The translations under genes and the position numbers were made by a program. From positions 1-22,460 of the forward strand of contig JBEAVK010000440.1 in the NCBI GenBank assembly GCA_041160955.1: a DNA stretch of 22,460 nt, given 5' to 3'. Source of the DNA: M3007 sp041160955. Lineage in GTDB: Bacteria > Bacteroidota > Bacteroidia > Chitinophagales > Saprospiraceae. This document shows, piece by piece, positions 15,208 through 22,460 of the stretch (positions within the stretch are counted from its first letter, which is position 1; every line of letters begins with the position of its first letter). The notes under the pieces were generated by a model, which saw nothing but the letters and a program-made list of their open reading frames with translations, was not told where the DNA came from and made no database searches.

Positions 15208-17859
15208 GTGACATACGATAATTTCACCATCAAGGCCCAAGAGGCCATTTTGCAAGCACAACAATTGGCTGCCAGCTACGAGCAACAAAGTGTCGATACA
15301 GGACACTTGTTAAAAGGTATGCTTGGTTTGCAGGATACTGGCGTGGACTTTCTCCTCAAAAAAGCAGGGGTAAATATGCCTAGTTTGGAAGAGGCTTTGC
15401 AAAAAATTATTTGGGAAACACCCAAAGTGCAAGGTGCCGACAAACAATACCTCACCAATGAGGCCAATAAAGCCATTGCATCGGCCAAATCATTGCTTAA
15501 AGAATACGGCGATGAATATATTTCAGTCGAACTCATGCTACTCGGGTTATCCAAGGGCAATGATAAAGCCGCCCGTTTACTTCGGGAAATGGGCGCTACC
15601 TACGAGGTGCTGTCCACGGCCGTAAAAGAACTCCGAAAAGGCCGGAAAGTAACCGAGCAAACGACCGAATTGGTCTTTAACGCCCTTCAAAAATACGCTA
15701 TTAACCTCACCGAATTGGCCGAAAATGGCAAACTCGATCCGGTGATTGGTCGCGATGAGGAAATGCGCCGCGTGCTGCATATCCTGAGCAGAAGGAAAAA
15801 GAACAACCCCGTCATTATTGGCGACCCGGGTGTGGGTAAAACGGCTATTGTAGAAGGTATTGCACACCGTATTGCAAAATCGGATGTACCTGAAAACCTG
15901 CAATCCAAGAAGATTTTCTCCTTGGATATGGCTGCCTTAATCGCTGGCGCAAAATATAAAGGCGAATTTGAAGAACGCCTTAAAGCCGTCATCAAAGAGG
16001 TGATTGATGCCAATGAACAGGTCATTCTTTTTATTGACGAAATCCATACGCTCGTGGGCGCGGGCGGCGGTCAAGGAGCGATGGATGCGGCCAATATCCT
16101 CAAACCTGCCCTTGCTCGTGGCGAATTGCGCACTATTGGTGCTACCACGCTGGATGAATACCAAAAATATTTTGAATCGGATAAAGCACTCGAACGCCGT
16201 TTCCAATCGGTGATGGTGGACGAGCCTTCGGTTGAAGATACCATTTCGATCCTACGTGGTATTCGCGAAAAATACGAAAACTACCACAAAGTACAGATCC
16301 TCGACGAGGCACTCATCAGCGCAGCGCAACTCTCGCACCGGTATATTTCTGAACGAAAATTACCAGACAAAGCCATTGATCTTATTGATGAGGCTGCCGC
16401 AAAACTCCGCCTCGAACTGGATTCGGTGCCAGAAGATGTGGATAAAATGGACCGCCAATTGCGCCAATTAGAAATTGAACGGGAGGCCATCAAACGCGAA
16501 AAGGATGAAAAGAAATTGGATAATTTGAACAGAGAAATATCCAATTTGCAAGAAAAACTCGATGGACTAAAGGCGACATGGCAATCGGAAAAAGAAATTG
16601 TGGAAGCCATCCAAAATTGCAAACAAAAACTGGAAGACTTACAAATCCGTTACGTACGCATGGAACGCGAAGGCAATTTTGAAGAGGCTTCCAAGATCAA
16701 ATTCAACGATATACCCGCACAGGATGCCATGTTAAAGGCGGCGGAGGAAAAATTGGCGACCCTCGCTCCCGAAAACCGGATGACTACCCAAATTGTCACT
16801 TCCAACGATATTGCAGAGGTGGTAGCGCGCTGGACGGGTATTCCTGTATCCAAAATGATGCAGGGCGAACGCGAACGTTTGTTGCACCTAGAAGCAGAAA
16901 TCCATAAGCGGGTCATTGGACAAGACGAGGCCGTGCAGTTTGTCTCCGATGCTATTCGGCGCAACCGTGCGGGTTTGAGCGATCCCGATAAGCCAATTGG
17001 CTCTTTTATTTTCTGTGGCCCCACAGGTGTTGGTAAAACAGAATTGGCAAAAGCACTCGCTGATGTTTTATTTGACGACGAAAAGGCTATTACCCGTATT
17101 GATATGTCAGAATACATGGAAAAACACGCGGTAAGCCGATTGGTGGGTGCGCCTCCTGGCTATGTAGGTTATGACGAAGGCGGGCAATTGACAGAGGCTG
17201 TACGCCGCAGGCCATATTCCTTAGTGCTGCTGGACGAAATTGAAAAAGCGCATCCAGATGTCTATAATATTTTGTTGCAGGTATTGGACGATGGCCGCTT
17301 GACGGATAATAAAGGCCGCACTGCCAATTTTAAAAATACAATCATTATTATGACTTCTAACCTTGCGAGTGATCGTATTCAGGAGGTATTTGAAGACTAT
17401 GATGATATGCCCGCTAACCGCAAAGGGGAAATTATGGAGACCGCTAAAGGCGAGGTAATGGATGCTTTAAAATTACATTTGCGCCCCGAATTCCTCAACC
17501 GTATTGATGAAGTAGTGGTGTTTACGCCCTTGCAAAAAGATCAAATAAAATTGATCCTCAATATCTTACTTGACGACTTGCGGGGTATGCTTACACGGCA
17601 GGAATTGGGTGTGGAAATCACACCCGATGCGGCTAAATTACTCGCCGATCACGGTTACGATCCACACTTTGGTGCTCGCCCGCTCAAGCGTACCATTCAG
17701 CGCGAATTGATCAATGAGTTATCCAAATACTTGCTTGCAGGTATGTACCAAAAAGGCGATACTATACTGATTGACGCGGATACCGTTGGGTTGGTCTTTG
17801 GCAGAAAAGCCCTTGTAGAAGGAAAGGAAGTAGTAACTAAGAAATTGAAATTGAATTAA
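15208..17859 (+). CDS. clpB: ATP-dependent disaggregase ClpB (Hsp100)
   Basis: An 883-residue AAA+ chaperone that threads aggregated proteins through a hexameric ring together with the DnaK system. The N-terminal Clp domain spans about 1-145. NBD1 has Walker A GDPGVGKT (205-212) and a Walker B region VILFIDEIHTLVGAGGG. The coiled-coil M domain is about 400-530, rich in Lys and Glu, and marks ClpB over ClpA/ClpC. NBD2 has GPTGVGKT (604-611), SLVLLDEIEKAHPDVYN, and the C-terminal domain FGARPLKRTIQRELINELSK. The start is GTG at 15208: an in-frame stop (15202-15204) precedes it, the N-terminus TYDNFTIKAQEAI aligns with the family, and the next Met (residue 38) would cut into the N domain. It is followed by a strong terminator, so it is monocistronic at the 3' end. 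Length and motifs are complete. Confidence 0.97.
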   Translation: MTYDNFTIKAQEAILQAQQLAASYEQQSVDTGHLLKGMLGLQDTGVDFLLKKAGVNMPSLEEALQKIIWETPKVQGADKQYLTNEANKAIASAKSLLKEYGDEYISVELMLLGLSKGNDKAARLLREMGATYEVLSTAVKELRKGRKVTEQTTELVFNALQKYAINLTELAENGKLDPVIGRDEEMRRVLHILSRRKKNNPVIIGDPGVGKTAIVEGIAHRIAKSDVPENLQSKKIFSLDMAALIAGAKYKGEFEERLKAVIKEVIDANEQVILFIDEIHTLVGAGGGQGAMDAANILKPALARGELRTIGATTLDEYQKYFESDKALERRFQSVMVDEPSVEDTISILRGIREKYENYHKVQILDEALISAAQLSHRYISERKLPDKAIDLIDEAAAKLRLELDSVPEDVDKMDRQLRQLEIEREAIKREKDEKKLDNLNREISNLQEKLDGLKATWQSEKEIVEAIQNCKQKLEDLQIRYVRMEREGNFEEASKIKFNDIPAQDAMLKAAEEKLATLAPENRMTTQIVTSNDIAEVVARWTGIPVSKMMQGERERLLHLEAEIHKRVIGQDEAVQFVSDAIRRNRAGLSDPDKPIGSFIFCGPTGVGKTELAKALADVLFDDEKAITRIDMSEYMEKHAVSRLVGAPPGYVGYDEGGQLTEAVRRRPYSLVLLDEIEKAHPDVYNILLQVLDDGRLTDNKGRTANFKNTIIIMTSNLASDRIQEVFEDYDDMPANRKGEIMETAKGEVMDALKLHLRPEFLNRIDEVVVFTPLQKDQIKLILNILLDDLRGMLTRQELGVEITPDAAKLLADHGYDPHFGARPLKRTIQRELINELSKYLLAGMYQKGDTILIDADTVGLVFGRKALVEGKEVVTKKLKLN

Positions 17860-17888
17860 TAGATCATTAAGGTTAGATTTTTTTATTT

Positions 17889-17930
17889 AAGTGCCGGCGC
17901 GACTCGAATCGCGCCGGCACTTTGTCTTTA
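17889..17930 (+). terminator. Intrinsic terminator of clpB
   Basis: A perfect GC-rich hairpin: GTGCCGGCGCGA (17891-17902), loop CTCGAA, and its complement at 17909-17920, extended by AA/TT to 14 bp. On the plus strand it is followed by TTTGTCTTTA. It lies about 30 bases past the clpB stop. Confidence 0.88.
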
Positions 17931-18007
17931 GTAACACTCTTATCCGCTAAAACTAAGCCACTTTCCTACATATTCTGTATTTTCTGTTTCAAAAGAGATA
18001 AAATAAT

Positions 18008-18015
18008 TACTTTTG
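18008..18015 (+). promoter_or_regulatory. -7 promoter box directly before the GH53 start codon
   Basis: TACTTTTG matches TAnnTTTG exactly and is followed by only CAAC before the ATG at 18020. If it is used with normal spacing, transcription begins at or next to the A of the ATG, giving a leaderless mRNA. No TTG -33 element is clear upstream. Confidence 0.5.
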
Positions 18016-18019
18016 CAAC

Positions 18020-19426
18020 ATGAAAAAAATACTCACCACCTGCTTCGCACTGATCGCACTTACGCTACAAGCGCAATCCTTTTATTTTGGCTCCGATCTT
18101 TCCTATGCCAACGAAATGGACGATTGTGGTGTGATTTATAAAGAAAATAATACACCAAAGGATGTATATCAAATTTTTGCAGACCACGGTACCAATATCG
18201 TGCGGCTTCGATTGTGGCATACACCAAGTTGGTACGATAATTTGAACACCGGGAAGCGGTATTCTGATTACACCGATGTATGCCGTAGTATCATGCGGGC
18301 AAAAGCAGCAGGCATGAGTGTACTCCTCGATTTTCACCTATCGGACAGGTGGGCTGATCCTGGACAGCAAATTGTACCAGCGGCTTGGGCCAATGTAGTG
18401 GATAACCTACCCGTTTTACAAGATTCTTTGTACAATTATATTTATGCTACGCTAAATGACCTCAATACCAAAGGCTTAATGCCCGAAATGGTACAAATTG
18501 GGAACGAAACCAATCGCGGTATTTTACAATCGGAACAACAAAATAATGCGGGCTGGCAACTCAATTGGACGCGCAATAGTGCCTTGTTTAAAAAAGCCAT
18601 TCAAGCCGTGCGCGATATAGAAACCGCCACAAATAAAGACATTAAAGTAGCCCTGCATATCGCCAATCCAACCGATGCTAGCTGGCTTATGGATGGTTTT
18701 TGGAACAATGGCGTAAAGGATTTTGATATCATTGGCTTATCTTATTATTGGGCTTGGCACAAACCAACCACCATTACTAAAACGGGCGATATTATCACCC
18801 AACTCAAAACAAAATACGCTGGAAAGGACGTGATGATCTTTGAAACTGGCTATATTTGGACAACACAAAGCAACGATAACGCCAATAATATTATCGGCGA
18901 TTTTGATCCATTATACCCGCCTTCGCCAGCCAATCAGAAAAAATGGCTCACCGATTTTACACAAGAGGTGATCAATAGCGGTGGCTTGGGCGTGATGTAT
19001 TGGGAACCAGCGTGGGTATCCTCTACTTGCTACACGCAATGGGGGCAAGGCTCACACCAAGAGCATGCGGCCTTTTTTGATTTTAGCAACAATATGTTGC
19101 CGGAAGGTGGTATGCTTTGGCCTGAATTTAATTACCAAAACCTACCATCTAATACCAGTATGCCAAACGATGCAGATGGTTCGTCGATCAATATAACCTC
19201 CAGTTCGGTACAAGGTGTAAATTTGATCATTGTGACGGCCAAGGGCACTACTTTAGCGGATAATGACTTATCGCTTTTTGACCAAAATGGTCGATTGGTA
19301 GCACATACCACTGCCAATACAGATGCTCGGTTTGAATGGTCGGTTGCTGTAAAAATAAGCGGTATTTACTTTTTAACAGTACAAAACAAGAAAAAAAGTA
19401 TCGTGCGGCAATTGTGGTTGAAATAA
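18020..19426 (+). CDS. Arabinogalactan endo-beta-1,4-galactanase (GH53) with T9SS-type tail
   Basis: A 468-residue secreted glycoside hydrolase of family 53, a (beta/alpha)8 barrel in clan GH-A that cleaves beta-1,4-galactan side chains of pectin (rhamnogalacturonan I). Residues 1-19 form a signal peptide. The GH53 core is about 20-365: FYFGSDLSYANEMDDCG at the start, NIVRLRLWHTP (59-69), VLLDFHLSDRWADPGQQ (101-117), acid/base Glu163 in QIGNETNRG, and nucleophile Glu275 in MIFETGY, followed by GVMYWEPAWV. A Ser/Thr/Asn-rich linker leads to a T9SS-like C-terminal domain (about 390-468; LSLFDQNGRLVAH, SGIYFLTVQ, end RQLWLK). Its usual FPNP start motif is absent, so the sorting-domain call is less certain than the enzyme call. 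No SusC/D, transporter or second hydrolase is beside it. Confidence 0.9.
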   Translation: MKKILTTCFALIALTLQAQSFYFGSDLSYANEMDDCGVIYKENNTPKDVYQIFADHGTNIVRLRLWHTPSWYDNLNTGKRYSDYTDVCRSIMRAKAAGMSVLLDFHLSDRWADPGQQIVPAAWANVVDNLPVLQDSLYNYIYATLNDLNTKGLMPEMVQIGNETNRGILQSEQQNNAGWQLNWTRNSALFKKAIQAVRDIETATNKDIKVALHIANPTDASWLMDGFWNNGVKDFDIIGLSYYWAWHKPTTITKTGDIITQLKTKYAGKDVMIFETGYIWTTQSNDNANNIIGDFDPLYPPSPANQKKWLTDFTQEVINSGGLGVMYWEPAWVSSTCYTQWGQGSHQEHAAFFDFSNNMLPEGGMLWPEFNYQNLPSNTSMPNDADGSSINITSSSVQGVNLIIVTAKGTTLADNDLSLFDQNGRLVAHTTANTDARFEWSVAVKISGIYFLTVQNKKKSIVRQLWLK

Positions 19427-19466
19427 TTGCAACATTTCCAATATTTAGTGGTCATTTCAATCTTTA

Positions 19467-19500
19467 AGTATTTGGACACAATTAATTATGTCCAAATACC
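19467..19500. repeat. Cargo-less palindrome of the MITE terminal sequence
   Basis: Bases 19468-19499 form a 32-bp palindrome with a single mismatched pair (19479/19488): GTATTTGGACAC, then AATTAATT, then the mirrored arm. The left arm (AGTATTTGGACACAATTAATT) equals the right-end sequence of the element at 11760-11985, read outward-in. TA flanks it on both sides (19465-19466 and 19501-19502). It looks like two terminal repeats joined head to head with the interior lost. It lies in the gap between the GH53 gene and the beta-barrel protein. Confidence 0.8.
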
Positions 19501-19594
19501 TATCTGTATGCCTTTGTTTTACAGAACACGTGTCGCGTGCAACAAAACCAATTAAATTATCACCATAGCTATGAATATACAAATCAACTCAAAA

Positions 19595-22396
19595 ATGAAC
19601 AAACTACTCATCTTCATTGCACTCCTCTTTGGGTGCGTCGCCCTTCAGGCTCAAGACCTCAAGCGTATTACCATAAAAGGACTGGTGATGGATACCTCGG
19701 GAGCAGATATGCCCTTTGCAACGATCATGCTCCTCAATCCATCGGATTCCAATTTGATCAATTTTACCCGCAGCGACGATAAAGGTGGTTTTGCCTTTAA
19801 AAACGTTAAAAACAGCGCCTATTTACTCAAGGTTTCCTATGTAGGTTATATTCCACTTCAAAAATATATACCTGCATCCACCACAGAAATCAATGATTTG
19901 GGTACGGTATTCGTCAAGGCAATTAGCACCGAACTAAATGAAGTGGTTATCAAAGCAGCACGCTCCACACTTACTTTCCGCGGCGATACCATTGAGTATG
20001 ATGCGGCTTCTTTTAAAGTACCTCCCGGCTCTACCGTGGAAGATTTGCTGCGGCGGCTGCCCGGTATAGAAGTGGATGCCGATGGCAATATTAGAGCGCA
20101 AGGAAGAGATGTTCAACGATTGTATGTAGATGGAAAAACGTTTTTTGGCGACGACCCAAAAGCCGCGAGCAAAAACCTAGGTGCTGAAACCATTTCTAAA
20201 GTACAGGTATATAACGAAAAATCGGAGCAAACACAACTCACCGGCGTGGACGATGGCAAAAAAACAAAAGTTATGAACCTCGAACTCAAAGATGAGTATA
20301 AAAAAGGTTCTTTTGGTAAAATAACAGGTGCTATAGGTACCGATAAACGTTGGGCTGCAAGGGGCAACTACAATAAATTTAATAAAAAAGAACAGTTTTC
20401 TATCCTTGGCTTTGGAAATAATATCAACCAAACAGGGCTTAACTGGGAAGATTACGGCGAATTTAAAGGCCAAAATACGTGGAATAACCGCGATAATGGA
20501 GATTTTGGTTTTAGCGGAGGCAATAACCGCTATTATTCTTTTGATGGCGGCGATGTTCCTTTTAGTAATAACGATGGGCGCGGTTTTTCGGAAAACTACG
20601 GCGGTGGCGCCAACTATAATTACGATCATAAAAAAACCAAAGCCAACGCCAGTTATTTCTACAACGAAACCGAACTTACGCTGGATCAGTACGGATTTAG
20701 ACAAACCTTTTTGCCTGGTTCGTCTTTTTTTAATACCGATACCCTCAATCGCCTCGATTTTAAAGGCAATCACAGTATCAATGGGCGTATTGAGCAGGAG
20801 ATTGATTCCAATAATATACTTATCTTTAAAGCCAATTCACGGTTTACGACCAATACTTCTACTGATATTCAAAATCAATATTTCAGTGAAGATATGCGGC
20901 AGTTGAATATCGATAATACGACGTCTTTTGCTTCGATGCAGGTGAGCGCGAGTACTATTTATCGCCATAAATTTAAGAAACAAGGCCGCTCTTTTGCTGT
21001 TAGTGGCGGTTACAACAGAAATATTTCGGATGGTACAGATAACCTAGCATCGCTGAATCAATTCTTTAGTGCCACTAATTTTACCCAACAAATTCGACAA
21101 CTCAATACCCGGAACAACAATACCAGCCAATGGCGCGCTAGCCTATTGCTGACGGAACCGCTGAGTAAAAAATGGTTTTTGGAAACCTTTTATAACTTTG
21201 CAAATACCACCAACCTCGCTAACCGACAAGTGACCAATCCATTGGATGAAAATACGCGTATCGACAGCCTAAGTCTTTGGTTCGACAACGGGATACAGTA
21301 TAACCGTATCGGATCCAGCGTGCGCTATTCCCATAATGGCGCCAATTTGTCGGCAGGTTTGGCAGGGCAGCAATTGCATATTGGCGGCAAATATGCATTG
21401 GATGAAGGAAGGCCGCTCCTTGCTCCTGAGTATGGACGTACATTCCGAAACATTGTACCATACTTGGATTTAAGTTTTGAACTGGCCAATAACAAATGGC
21501 TCAATTCGAGTTATGTCTATGGCGTTAGCGAACCTCAATTCAATGATTTACAACCCGTACCTAATGTAAATAACCCCACTTTCCGTACCGAAGGCAATCC
21601 TAATCTGCGTCCCGAGCGGACGCATCAAATAAGCCTAGGTTACGGCTTTTGGAATCCCAGCAGCCTGAGCAATATGAGTGTTGGCGTGGATCTCGAGGTA
21701 TTCGATGATAAAATCACGTACAACCAAACGATCCAATTCATTGATAGTGTGGGTGTTAGAACTACTACACGCCCCGACAATATTTCTGGTGGAAAAAATT
21801 TGAGTTCGTATATTTGGTATGGTTTCCCAATTATTAAAACCAAACTAACAGCCAATGTGAACGGAAATGTAAATATAAACCAAACGCCAGCATTTGTGAA
21901 TGGCATACGTAACGAAACACAGAGCAATAGCATTAGTTTTCGTCCGGGTTTGAGCTACACACCCAGCTCCAAATTAATTATCGGAGCCAGCGGTGATATC
22001 AATTTCACAACGATTGAATATTCGATCCAGCAAGAGCAAAACCAAAAGATTTACCGTTATGGTTCTGATATTTCTATCAAATGGCAAATGGTCAGTAAAC
22101 TGTTTTTTGAGGGTAATTTTAAATATTCCAAATTCCAAAACAGACGATTTGGCTTCGATCAAAGTATTCCAATTTTGAACGCCTCTGTGCGTCGGTTAGT
22201 GGGCAAAACCAATAGAATAGAATTACGGCTTGCTGCATTTGATCTGCTCAACCGTCGGGTAACAATCAATCAAAATGGTTCTCAGAACTTTGTATCGAGC
22301 AGTGTAGCCAATACTTTGGCGCGGTATTATATGTTGAGCGTGAGTTATAATGTGCGGGGGTACGAGAACAAGATTAAGAAAAATGATTGGTGGTAG
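19595..22396 (+). CDS. TonB-receptor-like outer-membrane beta-barrel protein
   Basis: A 933-residue outer-membrane protein. Residues 1-20 (MNKLLIFIALLFGCVALQAQ) form a signal peptide; the in-frame ATG eight codons earlier (19571) would put a polar stretch before it, so 19595 is preferred. Residues about 23-100 are a carboxypeptidase-regulatory-like Ig domain (ITIKGLVMDTSGADMPFATI ... VSYVGYIPLQKY). A plug-like region follows, with LNEVVIKA, GDTIEYDAASF, STVEDLLRRLPGIEVDADGN, RLYVDGKTFFGDDPK and ISKVQVYNEKSEQTQ. The remainder is a long barrel with many aromatic-ended strands (GNPNLRPERTHQISLGYGFW is characteristic) and ends KKNDWW. It resembles the Bacteroidota OMP_b-brl_3 proteins more than SusC, and no SusD follows, so its ligand is unknown. 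The open frame is complete; only 64 bp follow it. Confidence 0.87.
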   Translation: MNKLLIFIALLFGCVALQAQDLKRITIKGLVMDTSGADMPFATIMLLNPSDSNLINFTRSDDKGGFAFKNVKNSAYLLKVSYVGYIPLQKYIPASTTEINDLGTVFVKAISTELNEVVIKAARSTLTFRGDTIEYDAASFKVPPGSTVEDLLRRLPGIEVDADGNIRAQGRDVQRLYVDGKTFFGDDPKAASKNLGAETISKVQVYNEKSEQTQLTGVDDGKKTKVMNLELKDEYKKGSFGKITGAIGTDKRWAARGNYNKFNKKEQFSILGFGNNINQTGLNWEDYGEFKGQNTWNNRDNGDFGFSGGNNRYYSFDGGDVPFSNNDGRGFSENYGGGANYNYDHKKTKANASYFYNETELTLDQYGFRQTFLPGSSFFNTDTLNRLDFKGNHSINGRIEQEIDSNNILIFKANSRFTTNTSTDIQNQYFSEDMRQLNIDNTTSFASMQVSASTIYRHKFKKQGRSFAVSGGYNRNISDGTDNLASLNQFFSATNFTQQIRQLNTRNNNTSQWRASLLLTEPLSKKWFLETFYNFANTTNLANRQVTNPLDENTRIDSLSLWFDNGIQYNRIGSSVRYSHNGANLSAGLAGQQLHIGGKYALDEGRPLLAPEYGRTFRNIVPYLDLSFELANNKWLNSSYVYGVSEPQFNDLQPVPNVNNPTFRTEGNPNLRPERTHQISLGYGFWNPSSLSNMSVGVDLEVFDDKITYNQTIQFIDSVGVRTTTRPDNISGGKNLSSYIWYGFPIIKTKLTANVNGNVNINQTPAFVNGIRNETQSNSISFRPGLSYTPSSKLIIGASGDINFTTIEYSIQQEQNQKIYRYGSDISIKWQMVSKLFFEGNFKYSKFQNRRFGFDQSIPILNASVRRLVGKTNRIELRLAAFDLLNRRVTINQNGSQNFVSSSVANTLARYYMLSVSYNVRGYENKIKKNDWW

Positions 22397-22460
22397 AGAC
22401 TGGATTTGAAATAAATTACTATTTTTACTTTTAGTTGTAACGACTTAGTTGGCACTTAAT

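Noticed and set aside
19571..19594. Upstream ATG for the outer-membrane protein and a lipoprotein reading of LLFGC
   Set aside because: The signal peptide starts cleanly at 19595; the Phe in the putative lipobox and the downstream ALQAQ site favour signal peptidase I cleavage.
18020..22396. Polysaccharide utilisation locus made of the GH53 enzyme and the beta-barrel protein
   Set aside because: The barrel protein looks like the OMP_b-brl_3 type and not SusC, no SusD follows, and a palindromic element separates the two genes; co-function is unsupported.

Overview
The window looks like chromosomal DNA from a member of the Bacteroidota, most plausibly a Saprospiria- or Chitinophagia-like environmental bacterium; the class is a guess. 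The phylum is supported by three proteins with type IX secretion (T9SS) C-terminal sorting domains (two with an FPNP motif), a free-standing GldM C-terminal-type domain, DUF4783, a large carboxypeptidase-regulatory/beta-barrel outer-membrane protein, and -7 boxes of the TAnnTTTG type (perfect upstream of tRNA-Leu, prfA and the GH53 gene). No phage, plasmid, CRISPR or complete insertion sequence is visible, and most of the window is ordinary chromosome.

Layout. 1-2.1 kb: two exported proteins on +, a GldM-C-like protein and a YD-like repeat protein with a T9SS tail. 2.1-5.6 kb: a GMC oxidoreductase (-), diverging from a metal/cobalamin-receptor-like protein (+) whose 3' end overlaps a CxxC-containing exported protein (-). 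5.6-7.9 kb: tRNA-Leu(UAA) with promoter and terminator, a repeat-filled gap, and a sodium/solute symporter (-). 8.0-11.5 kb: an 1159-residue surface protein with a predicted N-terminal barrel and nine Ig-like repeats. 11.5-12.1 kb: a gene-free stretch holding seven short hairpins and a nested inverted-repeat element. 12.1-14.9 kb: prfA, a DUF4783 protein and a CxxCH-containing T9SS protein, all on -. 15.2-22.4 kb: clpB (GTG start), a GH53 endo-galactanase with a T9SS tail, and a TonB-receptor-like outer-membrane protein, all on +.

How the genes relate. There is no single operon; most genes stand alone, often convergent or divergent. The theme is cell-envelope and surface biology (secreted T9SS cargo, outer-membrane proteins, a nutrient symporter, galactan cleavage) mixed with housekeeping genes (prfA, clpB, tRNA-Leu). 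The GH53 enzyme and the beta-barrel protein are adjacent, but no SusC/SusD pair is seen, so this is not a classical polysaccharide utilisation locus.

The most unusual content is intergenic. Five different repeat families fill the gaps, mostly just past gene 3' ends. The standout is 11525-12007: an 18-bp inverted-repeat pair encloses a run of hairpins and a second 226-bp element with 27-bp terminal inverted repeats. The same terminal sequence recurs 7.5 kb away as a nearly perfect 32-bp palindrome with no cargo, and TA borders both copies.
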